Part shown: positions 16,962 through 24,999 of the stretch, piece after piece
Numbering within the stretch: the first letter of the stretch is position 1
Layout of the letters: each line of letters starts with the position of its first letter
The notes under the pieces: generated by a model
The model's input: the letters and a program-made list of their open reading frames with translations, nothing else
Database searches by the model: none
What the model was told of the DNA's origin: nothing
Position numbers and translations under genes: made by a program
Origin: Canibacter oris
Lineage (GTDB): Bacteria; Actinomycetota; Actinomycetes; Actinomycetales; Microbacteriaceae
DNA length: 64,000 bases
NCBI RefSeq assembly: GCF_014197205.1
Contig: NZ_JACIFD010000002.1
Span: 62,001-126,000, forward strand
Direction of reading: 5' to 3'

Positions 16962-18557
16962 ATGAGTTTTGAGAATCAGGAAGCTGCTGGTGCAGCTGGT
17001 GAGGGGCCGGCAGAGTTTGATCCGGCCGAGCTCGGGTATGATTTGCGCGACCCTGATTTTGATGGCAGCGAACTTGAGGGCGTAGAGATCGATTTTGAGG
17101 CGTTAAACGCAGCGGTTTCTGACGAGGAACGCACCGAAATGCTGCGGCAGAGCCTGGCGGGGTTTGAACTTGATGATGAAGATCTGGCGCTGCTGGATAT
17201 TACAGATTTTGATTCCGCTGCGGAGCATTTTGAGAACCCGCCGGTGGTGGCGATTGTGGGTCGCCCGAACGTTGGTAAATCAGCGCTGGTGAACCGGATT
17301 TTGGGGCGCCGCGAGGCCGTTGTTGAAGATGTTCCCGGCGTTACCCGTGACCGCGTCAGCTACCCTGCTAGCTGGCTGGATCGCAAATTCACCCTGGTAG
17401 ACACCGGTGGGTGGGAGCCTGACGCCAAGGGTATTGACCGTTCTGTGGCGCAGCAGGCCGAAATCGCGATTGAGCTGTGCGATGCGGTGCTGTTTGTGGT
17501 TGATTCGCGCGTCGGGGCAACCGCAACCGATGAGCATGTGGTGTCGCTGCTGCGCCGCACTAAGAAGCCGGTTTTCCTGGTTGCAAACAAGGTTGACGAT
17601 GCGGTGCAGGAGCCAGAGGCTGCGGTGCTGTGGTCGCTTGGTCTCGGGGAGCCGTATCCTGTTTCTGCGCTGCACGGCAGGGGAGTTGCGGATCTGCTTG
17701 ACGCGCTCATCAAGAAACTTCCGGAAGAGAGCGCCGTGGCGCAGCCGAAACTCGGCGGGCCACGCCGGGTTGCGCTTTTGGGGCGCCCGAACGTTGGTAA
17801 ATCTAGCCTGCTGAATAAGGCCGCTGGCGAAGAGCGCGTGGTTGTGAATGAGCTTGCCGGCACCACCCGGGACCCAGTCGATGAGCAGGTGGAGATTGCC
17901 GGCCGCGTCTGGACTTTTGTTGATACCGCGGGTATTCGGCGCCGGGTGCACCTGCAGAAGGGCGCAGATTTTTATGCCACGCTGCGCACCGCGACAGCGC
18001 TTGAGAAGGCTGAGGTTGCGGTTGTGCTGCTTGATGTGACGCAGCCGATTAGCGATCAGGATTTGCGCATTATTGACCTGGTGCTGGAGTCTGGCCGGGC
18101 GCTGGTTTTGGCGTTTAACAAGTGGGATTTGCTTGATGAGGATCGCCGCCGTTACCTGGAGCGCGAGATCGAGCAGGATCTAGACCACGTGTCTTGGGCA
18201 CCGCGAGTCAATATTTCTGCCCGCACCGGGCGGCACCTGGAGAAGCTGGTGCCGGCGTTGGAGACCGCGCTGGAAAGCTGGGATACTCGCATTCCGACCG
18301 CGAAGTTTAACGCTTTCCTCGCGGAGCTGGTGCAGGAGCACCCGCATCCGTTGCGCGGTGGTAAGCAGCCGCGGGTGCTGTTCGGCACGCAGGTGCAGAA
18401 CCGGCCACCGACATTCGTGCTGTTCACCACCGGTTTCCTGGAGCCGCAGTATCGCCGCTTTATTCAGCGTCGCTTGCGTGAAAAATACAGCTTTGAGGGT
18501 TCGCCGATTGTGCTTAATATGCGGATCCGCGAGAAGCGGCCGCGCGGCCAGCGCTAG
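16962..18557 (+). CDS. der: GTPase Der (EngA) with acidic N-terminal extension
   Basis: 531 residues. Two GTPase domains are clear: the first with [13 protein letters not shown] near residue 99, DTGGW and NKVDD; the second with [13 protein letters not shown] near residue 275, DTAGIRR and NKWD. A KH-like C-terminal domain ends in [12 protein letters not shown]. It assists 50S subunit assembly. The first ~90 residues are an acidic extension (Asp/Glu-rich) absent from the E. coli protein but common in high-GC Gram-positives. The 3' end overlaps the convergent Nudix gene by 4 bp. Codon choice (AAG, GAG, GTT, CGC) suggests good expression. Confidence 0.95.
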   Translation: MSFENQEAAGAAGEGPAEFDPAELGYDLRDPDFDGSELEGVEIDFEALNAAVSDEERTEMLRQSLAGFELDDEDLALLDITDFDSAAEHFENPPVVAIVGRPNVGKSALVNRILGRREAVVEDVPGVTRDRVSYPASWLDRKFTLVDTGGWEPDAKGIDRSVAQQAEIAIELCDAVLFVVDSRVGATATDEHVVSLLRRTKKPVFLVANKVDDAVQEPEAAVLWSLGLGEPYPVSALHGRGVADLLDALIKKLPEESAVAQPKLGGPRRVALLGRPNVGKSSLLNKAAGEERVVVNELAGTTRDPVDEQVEIAGRVWTFVDTAGIRRRVHLQKGADFYATLRTATALEKAEVAVVLLDVTQPISDQDLRIIDLVLESGRALVLAFNKWDLLDEDRRRYLEREIEQDLDHVSWAPRVNISARTGRHLEKLVPALETALESWDTRIPTAKFNAFLAELVQEHPHPLRGGKQPRVLFGTQVQNRPPTFVLFTTGFLEPQYRRFIQRRLREKYSFEGSPIVLNMRIREKRPRGQR

Positions 18558-19051
18558 CTGATTGCGGAGAGAATCTCAAGCAGCTCGGGCCAGGCGTCAC
18601 GGAAACCTGGATGCAGCTTGTATGAGGCGACCTCGGGCAGCGGGATCCACCGCATCTCGATGGTTTCTTCGTTCCAGTCAGCGGCAACGGTCGCAGCCGT
18701 GGCGCGCGCGATAACGGTGGTGTAGTGCCAAATCTGCTTGTCGATTTTGTACTCGGTGATTACCGTGAGGCTGTCGGTGTTGATGCCGGTTTCTTCAACG
18801 GTCTCGCGAAACGCTGCGGTCACCGCGTCTTCGGTGCGGTGCCGCGCGCCTCCGGGCACGCCCCAGGTGTCACCGTGGCTAGTCCACTCGGCGCGATGCT
18901 GCAGTAGAATGCCGCGGTCGGGGTCGTACGCTAGCAGCCCCGCAGCGCCAAAACGGCCCCAGTATTTCTCGCCGGTGGCGGCGACAACCCAGGCGTCGCC
19001 GGAGTCAGGGTCGGGGTTTTTGTGTGCGCTGTGATCGTGTGCAGAGGCCAT
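18554..19051 (-). CDS. Nudix hydrolase
   Basis: 165 residues. The Nudix box is complete: G in [13 protein letters not shown], then [12 protein letters not shown], with the REXXEE metal-binding Glu residues. Such enzymes hydrolyse nucleoside-diphosphate-linked compounds; substrate is not predictable. The protein lacks obvious extra domains and starts with a short His/Asp-rich segment ([12 protein letters not shown]). It is a single minus-strand gene facing der and overlapping its end by 4 bp. Confidence 0.88.
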   Translation of the reverse strand: MASAHDHSAHKNPDPDSGDAWVVAATGEKYWGRFGAAGLLAYDPDRGILLQHRAEWTSHGDTWGVPGGARHRTEDAVTAAFRETVEETGINTDSLTVITEYKIDKQIWHYTTVIARATAATVAADWNEETIEMRWIPLPEVASYKLHPGFRDAWPELLEILSAIS

Positions 19052-19241
19052 ACTACCAGCTTAGCCGACTGCTTGAGGGGTGGATCAAACTTCACAGGTT
19101 TTAGCTAGAGCGCTGCTGTTTCGCAAGCTGTTGTGCCTCCATAAATTCAACCGCGTTAGAACAGCGCAAATGTATAAACGGCAACCGTTCCTGCCGTGCA
19201 CACCGTGAAATTGTGGCACAATAGAAGAGTTGCGTCTGCAA

Positions 19242-19315
19242 CGGGCTATAGCGCAGCTTGGTAGCGCACTTGTCTGGGGGACAAGGGGTCGTCGGTTCAA
19301 ATCCGGCTAGCCCGA
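19242..19315 (+). tRNA. tRNA-Pro (GGG anticodon)
   Basis: 74 nt with a 7-bp acceptor stem CGGGCTA/TAGCCCG, T-arm with GGTTCAAATCC, and anticodon stem CTTGT/ACAAG enclosing the loop CTGGGGG, giving anticodon GGG. The discriminator is A and CCA is not encoded. An intrinsic terminator follows at once. Sequence to its right becomes AT-rich, so the 3' end may have served as an integration site. Confidence 0.93.
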
Positions 19316-19318
19316 CTG

Positions 19319-19355
19319 AAAACCCCTGAATTTCTGCGGAAGTTCAGGGGTTTTT
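19319..19355 (+). terminator. Intrinsic terminator of tRNA-Pro
   Basis: A 12-bp perfect stem (19319-19330 with 19343-19354), 12-nt loop, then T-run. Placed 3 bp after the tRNA. Confidence 0.88.
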
Positions 19356-19476
19356 GCTTGTTTTTTAGCGGGTTTTGATGTTCCCCGGGGGAACATTGCT
19401 GATTTCTCTATATGTCCTGTTTCTCCTTGATTTTCCGCGGTTTTATGGCAACTTGTGGAAAGTTACGGAAAGTGGC

Positions 19477-19498
19477 AATGTTGTACGAATGTTGTACG
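19477..19498. repeat. Tandem 11-bp direct repeat beside tRNA-Pro
   Basis: AATGTTGTACG is present twice head to tail with no spacer. It lies in the ~275-bp stretch (19356-19633) between the tRNA terminator and the uracil-DNA glycosylase gene, where I see no credible gene. Short direct repeats beside a tRNA can be integrase arm-type sites, but no integrase gene is present, so this is only a possibility. Confidence 0.55.
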
Positions 19499-19633
19499 GA
19501 TTAGGTTATTTTTTGAAGCTCTTGAGCTCGTTTCGCTGCCACATCATCCATCATATGTAACGCACTACCATTCTTTCCCGGATGTCAAGCATAATGCACT
19601 AGGTGGAAGGGGGTCCAATCAACGCTATAACAT

Positions 19634-20356
19634 TTAAGGACCTAACCAGTCTATTTTTGTTTCTTTATGCGCAGCTAAAAACACGTTTGCCTGTTCAAAA
19701 CAGTTGGAATTTCTAAACGATGATGATCCGGCAGTAGGGTGGGCGCTGATAATGATTTTAATGTTATTAGAAATAGGGATGTTCTTAGAGATTCTTTTAA
19801 ACACGTTTTCAGCTTTCCTGCCCCATATCAAGAACACAACTGTTTTCCCGGAAAGCAAGAGTGACGTTAATGTCGCATCGATTAGTGGTTTCCAGTGTTT
19901 GCGATGTTCTGTTCGCTTTCTAGATAATGGTTCCAAAGGAAAAGTTAGTGACGTGTTGAGTAAAAGAACTCCCTGATCGGCCCAGTCATCGAGAGTGTAA
20001 TCAGTCCGATTGCCTTTAAACTGTCTGTTTACAGAGCTTAATATTTTCTTTATTGCTTTGTTTCTAGCAGGCTGGCCATTCGAGTAAGAAAAAGCTAGCC
20101 CGTCGGCAGCTCCTTTATCTGGGTATGGGTCATTGCCGAGGATAACTACTTTGACTTTATGGAACGGGGTTAATTCGTATGCCCTGAAAATATTTGTTTC
20201 CCCTGGTATTTCCGATTTAGACGTTTCCTGAAGGGCCTTTTCGATTTTCTCGACAATATCTGGGTCTTGTTTTTTAAGCTCATTGAGCCAATTATCAAGC
20301 TGATAATCCGAGAGCCGCGGTTTTTGGTTTTCGGTAGGATTAGGGGTAGTTGGCAT
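19634..20356 (-). CDS. Uracil-DNA glycosylase-like protein, variant active site
   Basis: 240 residues from the ATG at 20356, chosen because AGGAGA sits just before it; the frame stays open 11 codons further. The fold signature of family 1 UDG is present but altered: VVILGNDPYPDKGAADGLAF (residues ~70-89) replaces the usual GQDPYH motif, LLLNTSLTF (~131-139) is normal, and HPTAGSS (H206) stands where HPSPLS is expected. Catalytic-type D76 and H206 are kept. It would remove uracil from DNA or recognise a related lesion. Codons and flanks are AT-richer than neighbours, and it lies beside tRNA-Pro, which suggests transfer. Confidence 0.82.
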   Translation of the reverse strand: MPTTPNPTENQKPRLSDYQLDNWLNELKKQDPDIVEKIEKALQETSKSEIPGETNIFRAYELTPFHKVKVVILGNDPYPDKGAADGLAFSYSNGQPARNKAIKKILSSVNRQFKGNRTDYTLDDWADQGVLLLNTSLTFPLEPLSRKRTEHRKHWKPLIDATLTSLLLSGKTVVFLIWGRKAENVFKRISKNIPISNNIKIIISAHPTAGSSSFRNSNCFEQANVFLAAHKETKIDWLGP

Positions 20357-20447
20357 CTTGTCTCCTGGTGAAATAATTACTGCGGGCAAGTCATAGCAAA
20401 TGCTAATATCATGATAGTTCTTGGGCTGCTCGAATTGCAGCTGAATT

Positions 20448-21074
20448 TTGTGGCAATTTGGCTGGACTTGCTTGACTGTCTCTCAGGTGCAGCAGCCGAT
20501 TATCGCAGAGCTACCGCAAAAATACGAGGCTGTTAGTTACCCGGTGGTGCAGCCAGGCGGCGCTGCTAAACCGTGGGAACTTAGCCAGCTTGTGGCTGAT
20601 ATCGCAAATACTTTAACCGCTCCCGTGCACGTTGTGGGAGTATCACTCGGGGCCGTCATCGCACTGCAGCTGGCAATTAGTCACCGGCATTTGGTTCGCT
20701 CCCTGTGTATTTCTGCGCCGCAGGCAAAACCACCTCGCGCGCTGCTGCAGTTACAGCAGGTGCTGTTGCGGCTGCTTCCCGCAAAAATCGTGTGCCCGCC
20801 AGAACTCACAAAACCCCAGCTGCTTGCCGTCACAAGTAACCTTGCGACACTAAACTTAGAGCCGCATCTACCTGCGATAACCGTGCGCACCACTGTTTTA
20901 TGCGGCTCTAAAGATCTCCCAAATCTGCGAGCCGCACGTCAAATTGCAGCCCGAATACCACACGCTAATTTAGAAGTGGTCAGCGGAGTCGGGCACCTGT
21001 GGCATCACAGCGCACCGCAGCTGTTTAGCACAAAACTGCGGCATCATTTGGCTGCATCGGGCAGGGTGCAATAA
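20448..21074 (+). CDS. Alpha/beta-hydrolase, N-terminus apparently incomplete
   Basis: 208 residues from a TTG at 20448; an in-frame stop at 20442 blocks extension. The nucleophile elbow VHVVGVSLGAVIALQL and a late His (VVSGVGHLWHH) with Asp in GSKDLPN give a plausible triad. The first β-strand and HG oxyanion loop that normally precede residue ~1 of this ORF are missing. No ribosome-binding site is visible. The 5' edge coincides with the right border of the AT-rich patch containing the glycosylase, so the gene may have lost its start by insertion or frameshift. It could be a pseudogene or a shortened functional enzyme. Confidence 0.55.
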   Translation: MWQFGWTCLTVSQVQQPIIAELPQKYEAVSYPVVQPGGAAKPWELSQLVADIANTLTAPVHVVGVSLGAVIALQLAISHRHLVRSLCISAPQAKPPRALLQLQQVLLRLLPAKIVCPPELTKPQLLAVTSNLATLNLEPHLPAITVRTTVLCGSKDLPNLRAARQIAARIPHANLEVVSGVGHLWHHSAPQLFSTKLRHHLAASGRVQ

Positions 21075-21118
21075 GTCCTTGCGCGGAAGAAATCAGGGGC
21101 CCTCCGCACAAGGACTTT
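21073..21118. terminator. Bidirectional intrinsic terminator
   Basis: A 9-bp stem AAGTCCTTG/CAAGGACTT extended by GCGGA/TCCGC (21083-21087 with 21103-21107) begins at the hydrolase stop codon and separates it from the convergent esterase. Confidence 0.8.
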
Positions 21119-21134
21119 AACGCGCTTAAAAGCG

Positions 21135-22124
21135 CTATTTGCCGAGCTGGCGCAGCACGAACTCTGCGACGCGCTCCAGGAAGCGTTCGCCGCTGGCCAC
21201 CTTCGCGGCGCTGGTGAAAATCCCGTGCGCCAAATCAGGAATATGCACCAGCTCCACATGGGTGCCACCAGCCGCTAGCAGGTTCGCATATTCTAACCCC
21301 TCGGCAGCCAGCGGGTCGTGTCCGAGAGTGAGAATCAGCGCCGGCGGCTGGCGCAGCAGCGCCGCATCTGCCTTGCCGCTCGCAGCATGCCGAGCGAGCA
21401 GCAGCGGGCTAACTCGATAATCACCGCGCAGCTCAGTCGGCACATAGTTATCGAGGAACCACTCCAGCGTCGCCTTGGTCAGCGGCACCCCCGTAGACAC
21501 CCGCGCCCAATTATCATTAGCGTCGGTCTGATCCAGCATCGGATACAGCGGCACCTGCGCCACCACTGTGGTGCCCTCAACCAGCATTTCTGGCAGGAAC
21601 GCGGTTACAGTCGCGAGCCCGCCGCCGGCAGAATCACCGACGGTCACCAGCCGAGACGCATCCCACGCTCGCTCCTGGCTGTTATCGCGGATCCACCGCA
21701 CCGCCTCGCGGCAATCCAGGTGCCCGGCGGGAAATAGCGTGTCTGGTCCGAGCCGGTAATCGACCGCGACCACCGGCAACCCGGTGAGTGTCGCCAGGCG
21801 GCGGCACACTGTGTCATGTGTGTCAAGGCTGCCAACAACCCAGCCGCCGCCGTGAAAGAACACCAGCACCGGGTCAGCTGTTGCTGTTGCGGGGCGTGGA
21901 TCATACACCCGCACCTTAAACTCGCCCTCGTCGTACGCCACGGTGACGTCTTCTACCAGCGCAATCTCATCAGCCGGCAGCCCGTTTGCGGCGCAGCTCT
22001 TTTCGTAGTTGGCGCGGGCGGTGGTGACATCCGGGGCGTCCTGGAAAGACTTGCTCCCGGCTTCCCGGAAAGCAGTGATGACGGCGCGCTGATCCACCGC
22101 AAAATCATTAATATCGATGCTCAT
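21135..22124 (-). CDS. Alpha/beta-hydrolase esterase, hormone-sensitive-lipase type
   Basis: 329 residues. The HSL-family oxyanion motif FFHGGGWVVGS (H91-G94) and nucleophile motif VGDSAGGGLA (S165) are both intact; a late His is in DLAHGI and an Asp in GHDPL. It should hydrolyse short- to medium-chain esters in the cytosol. It is the last gene after a Baeyer-Villiger monooxygenase and an alcohol dehydrogenase on the same strand, so the likely job is to cleave the ester or lactone made by that monooxygenase. A terminator-like hairpin in the 98-bp gap upstream may lower its expression relative to the monooxygenase. Confidence 0.88.
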   Translation of the reverse strand: MSIDINDFAVDQRAVITAFREAGSKSFQDAPDVTTARANYEKSCAANGLPADEIALVEDVTVAYDEGEFKVRVYDPRPATATADPVLVFFHGGGWVVGSLDTHDTVCRRLATLTGLPVVAVDYRLGPDTLFPAGHLDCREAVRWIRDNSQERAWDASRLVTVGDSAGGGLATVTAFLPEMLVEGTTVVAQVPLYPMLDQTDANDNWARVSTGVPLTKATLEWFLDNYVPTELRGDYRVSPLLLARHAASGKADAALLRQPPALILTLGHDPLAAEGLEYANLLAAGGTHVELVHIPDLAHGIFTSAAKVASGERFLERVAEFVLRQLGK

Positions 22125-22162
22125 ATCGGCTCCTTAGCTGTTGCAGCAGTGTGGTTAAAAAG

Positions 22163-22202
22163 GGCACGACCCATAACTACCACAATAGCTATGAGTCGTG
22201 CC
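22163..22202 (-). terminator. Hairpin between monooxygenase and esterase genes
   Basis: An 8-bp stem GGCACGAC/GTCGTGCC extended by CATA/TATG; on the minus strand it is followed by a CTTTTT run, so it may attenuate transcription into the esterase gene. Confidence 0.65.
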
Positions 22203-22222
22203 ATGTTAAAGCGGTGTAACGC

Positions 22223-23704
22223 TTAGAGGGTTACCTCGGTTTCGCCGCTGCGCACCACGAAGTCACGCGGGTTGAACTTCTCTGCGAGCTGGCGGTACTC
22301 CTCAACGGTGCCTGACCAGTTGTTGATAACCTTGCCCTTTGAGTTCTTGTACCAGCTTGAGCAGTCGCTAGAGAATGAAGACAGCTCCATCTCTTTCTGC
22401 AGCTTCTCGTTGAACTCGCGTAGCACCTCTGGGCGCACCTCAACAGATGCCTTGTCGAGCTCAGCGGTCTGCTCCAGCGCGTCGAGCACGTGGCGCTGCT
22501 GAATCTCCAGCATGGTGACAACAGAGTTGTGGTTGAGGTTGGTGTTCGGGCCGTACATCAGGAACATGTTAGGGAAGCCGTCAACGGTGAGGCCGATGTA
22601 TGCCTCAGCGTCTTCGGTGCCCCAGCGGTCAGCGAGTGACACGCCGTCGCGGCCGATGATCTGCAGCTTGCCCTGGAAGTTCTGGGAGTAGAAGCCGGTG
22701 CCGTAGATGATAACGTCTGCTTCGTGCTCCACACCATCGGTGGTGACGATGCCCTTCTCGGTGAAGTGGTCGATGCCCTCGGTTACCACCTCCACGTTGT
22801 CGCGCTGCAGCGCAGGGTAGAAGAAAGAGGTGCGCAGGATCCGCTTGCAACCAAAGTCGTAGTCAGGGGTCAGCTTTGCGCGCAGCTCTGGGTCAGCAAC
22901 TGCTTCTGCGAGGTAAGCGAGAGCTTCCTGCTTGCCTTCTTCCTGTGCACCGGTGTTGTTACGGGTGCGCTCGAAGCCAGCTTCGCGCATGTTGTGGATC
23001 TCGCGGCGTGACTCTTCGAACTTTTCTGGGTTCGCGGTGAACTCGTCAAGCTGCTCGGCGGTGAAGTTGATCTGCTCGCGTGGCAGAATGTAGTTTGCTG
23101 AGCGCATGAAAACCTCAAGCTTGCCGGCAACCTTCGCTACCTCTGGCACGTACTGCACAGCAGATGCTGCGGAGCCGATGGAGATAACCTTCTTGCCGGT
23201 GAGGTCGAGGTCGTGACGCCAGTTCGCTGAGTGGAACTGCTCGCCCTTAAAGTTCTCGCGGCCCTTCCAGTTTGGAATCTTCGGGGAGTTGAGCTGGCCC
23301 CATGCCGGCACGAAGAAGTCTGCGGTGTACTTTTCGCCGTTGTCGCAAGTGATCTCCCAGTATGCCTCGGTGTCGTTCCATACAGCGGAAACGATTTCAG
23401 AGCTGTAGTGCATATTCTCTTCGATGCCGAAAGCGTCTTTCAGAGCAACCTGGTAGCCCAGCATTTCGTCGCCGCCGGCGAACATCTGTGACACGCGCAG
23501 GTGTGGGAAGAAGGTGAAGCAGTAGACGTGCGCCTGGGTGTCGCAAGCTGCGCCCGGGTAGGTGTTGTCACGCCATACGCCGCCAACGCTGTCTGCCTTC
23601 TCGAACACAGCGAAGTTGTCGATGCCGGCGCGCTTGAGCTGTGCTGCCATGCCCAGGCCACCGAAGCCCGAGCCCAGAATTGCTACACGATAGTGCTTAG
23701 TCAT
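22223..23704 (-). CDS. Baeyer-Villiger-type flavin monooxygenase
   Basis: 493 residues. The FAD-binding motif is ILGSGFGGLGMAAQ (residues ~9-22) and the second, NADPH-binding motif is VISIGSAASAV (~173-183). Between them FKGEQFHSANWR matches the Baeyer-Villiger fingerprint F-x-G-x3-H-x3-W (F152, G154, H158, W162), except that Arg replaces the final Pro/Asp. Such enzymes insert one oxygen of O2 next to a ketone. Neighbours are an alcohol dehydrogenase (upstream) and an esterase (downstream), consistent with alcohol or ketone breakdown. Codon choice is strongly biased (AAC, AAG, GAG, CGC, CTC), more than in flanking genes, suggesting abundant protein. Confidence 0.88.
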   Translation of the reverse strand: MTKHYRVAILGSGFGGLGMAAQLKRAGIDNFAVFEKADSVGGVWRDNTYPGAACDTQAHVYCFTFFPHLRVSQMFAGGDEMLGYQVALKDAFGIEENMHYSSEIVSAVWNDTEAYWEITCDNGEKYTADFFVPAWGQLNSPKIPNWKGRENFKGEQFHSANWRHDLDLTGKKVISIGSAASAVQYVPEVAKVAGKLEVFMRSANYILPREQINFTAEQLDEFTANPEKFEESRREIHNMREAGFERTRNNTGAQEEGKQEALAYLAEAVADPELRAKLTPDYDFGCKRILRTSFFYPALQRDNVEVVTEGIDHFTEKGIVTTDGVEHEADVIIYGTGFYSQNFQGKLQIIGRDGVSLADRWGTEDAEAYIGLTVDGFPNMFLMYGPNTNLNHNSVVTMLEIQQRHVLDALEQTAELDKASVEVRPEVLREFNEKLQKEMELSSFSSDCSSWYKNSKGKVINNWSGTVEEYRQLAEKFNPRDFVVRSGETEVTL

Positions 23705-23754
23705 TTGTTTTCCTTTAGTTTCTGGTGAAGTTTTATGGCTGTTACAGCCAGTTT

Positions 23755-24873
23755 TTAGAACTCGATAATCTGGCGGAGCACACGGCCGGAGTGCAGTGCG
23801 TCCATGCCTTCATTGATTTCATCGAGGGTGATGGTGTTGGTGATGAGTTTTTCAAGCGGCAGTTTGCCTTCGCGCCACAGCTGTTCAAACTTTGGAATGT
23901 CACGTGACGGCACGGCGCTGCCGAGGTAGCTGCCAATAATGGTCTGGGCGCGAGCGGTGAGCTGCAGCGGGTGGATCTCGCTCACCGCGTCAGGGGCTGG
24001 CAGGCCGACAGTCACCAGCCGGCCGCCGAAGCCTACCAGGTTGTAAGCTGTTTCGAACGCTTTGTGGTGTCCTGCAGCTTCGATTACAACATCTGCTTTA
24101 ATTCCGGCCGCAATTGCATCAGCCGGGGTGTACGCGGCATCCGCTCCGAGCGCGAGCGCCATCTCCAGTTTTTCTGGGAGTGCGTCAATCGCGATTACGC
24201 GCTGTGGATGCAGGCCGATAGCGGTTAGCAGCGCCGCCATGCCGACACCTCCTAGACCCACGATAGCGATTTCATCGGTTCCTGCGAGCTGCGCCGCGTT
24301 CAGCACTGCGCCACCGCCGGTGAGCACTGCACAGCCGAGCACCGCGGCGATTGCCGGCGGCACATCACTGCCAACTGGTACCACGGAGCGGCGATCCACG
24401 ACAGCCCACTCCGCGAAGCCCGAGCAGCCAAGGTGATGTTTTACTTCTTCGCCGTTGCGGGTGAGATGCTTTGAACCTTCCAGCAGGGTGCCGGCTTCGT
24501 TAGTTTTAGAGCCTTCTGAGCATGGCAGTTTACCGTCGGTGAGGCACTCTTTGCAGGTGCCGCAACGGGGCAGGAAGGTCAGTACGACGCGCTGGCCGAC
24601 TGTGATGTCGCTGATGTTTGCGCCGACCTCGGTGACGATGCCTGCTGCTTCGTGGCCAAGCAGCATTGGCATTGGGCGCGGGCGGGAGCCGTTGACCACT
24701 GAGAGGTCCGAGTGGCAGATGCTCGCCGCTTCGATTTTCACGAGCAGCTCTGACGGGCCGGGGCCGGTGAGCTCGAGGGTGTCAACTGTGATTGGTTTGC
24801 TCTCGGCATATGGTGCTGGTGCTCCAAGCATGTTTAGCACTGCACCGCGTGTGGTGATGGTTGTGCCGGTCAT
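23755..24873 (-). CDS. Zinc-dependent alcohol dehydrogenase, MDR family
   Basis: 372 residues. Catalytic zinc ligands C53 and H74-E75 (LLGHEAAGIV) and the structural zinc cluster C104, C107, C110, C118 are present. The NAD-binding motif is VGLGGVGMAALLTA. Length and the 'GSKTNEAGTL' region resemble class III/aryl-alcohol type enzymes. It is the first gene of the operon with the monooxygenase (50 bp downstream) and esterase, and its start at 24873 faces the PucR-like regulator. In context it would oxidise a secondary alcohol to the ketone used by the monooxygenase; a formaldehyde/mycothiol role is a possible alternative. Confidence 0.88.
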   Translation of the reverse strand: MTGTTITTRGAVLNMLGAPAPYAESKPITVDTLELTGPGPSELLVKIEAASICHSDLSVVNGSRPRPMPMLLGHEAAGIVTEVGANISDITVGQRVVLTFLPRCGTCKECLTDGKLPCSEGSKTNEAGTLLEGSKHLTRNGEEVKHHLGCSGFAEWAVVDRRSVVPVGSDVPPAIAAVLGCAVLTGGGAVLNAAQLAGTDEIAIVGLGGVGMAALLTAIGLHPQRVIAIDALPEKLEMALALGADAAYTPADAIAAGIKADVVIEAAGHHKAFETAYNLVGFGGRLVTVGLPAPDAVSEIHPLQLTARAQTIIGSYLGSAVPSRDIPKFEQLWREGKLPLEKLITNTITLDEINEGMDALHSGRVLRQIIEF

Positions 24874-24984
24874 ATCAGCTCCGCTTCTTCTCTGAAATTC
24901 ACTTGTGAAAACTGTGATATTAAAATCTTCCAGCGCCAGGAGCGCTTATCCCTTGTGTAAAACAGCATATTTATTGCAACCTTG

Positions 24985-24998
24985 TGTAGAATTCTACA
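24985..24998. promoter_or_regulatory. Perfect palindrome overlapping -10 of the PucR-like gene
   Basis: TGTAGAATTCTACA is a perfect 14-bp palindrome ending one base before the ATG at 25000. It contains TAGAAT (24987-24992), a -10 match 7 nt before the start codon. A regulator bound here would block its own promoter. CCTTGTGTA also occurs twice (24951 and ~24980). Confidence 0.6.
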
Positions 24999-24999
24999 T

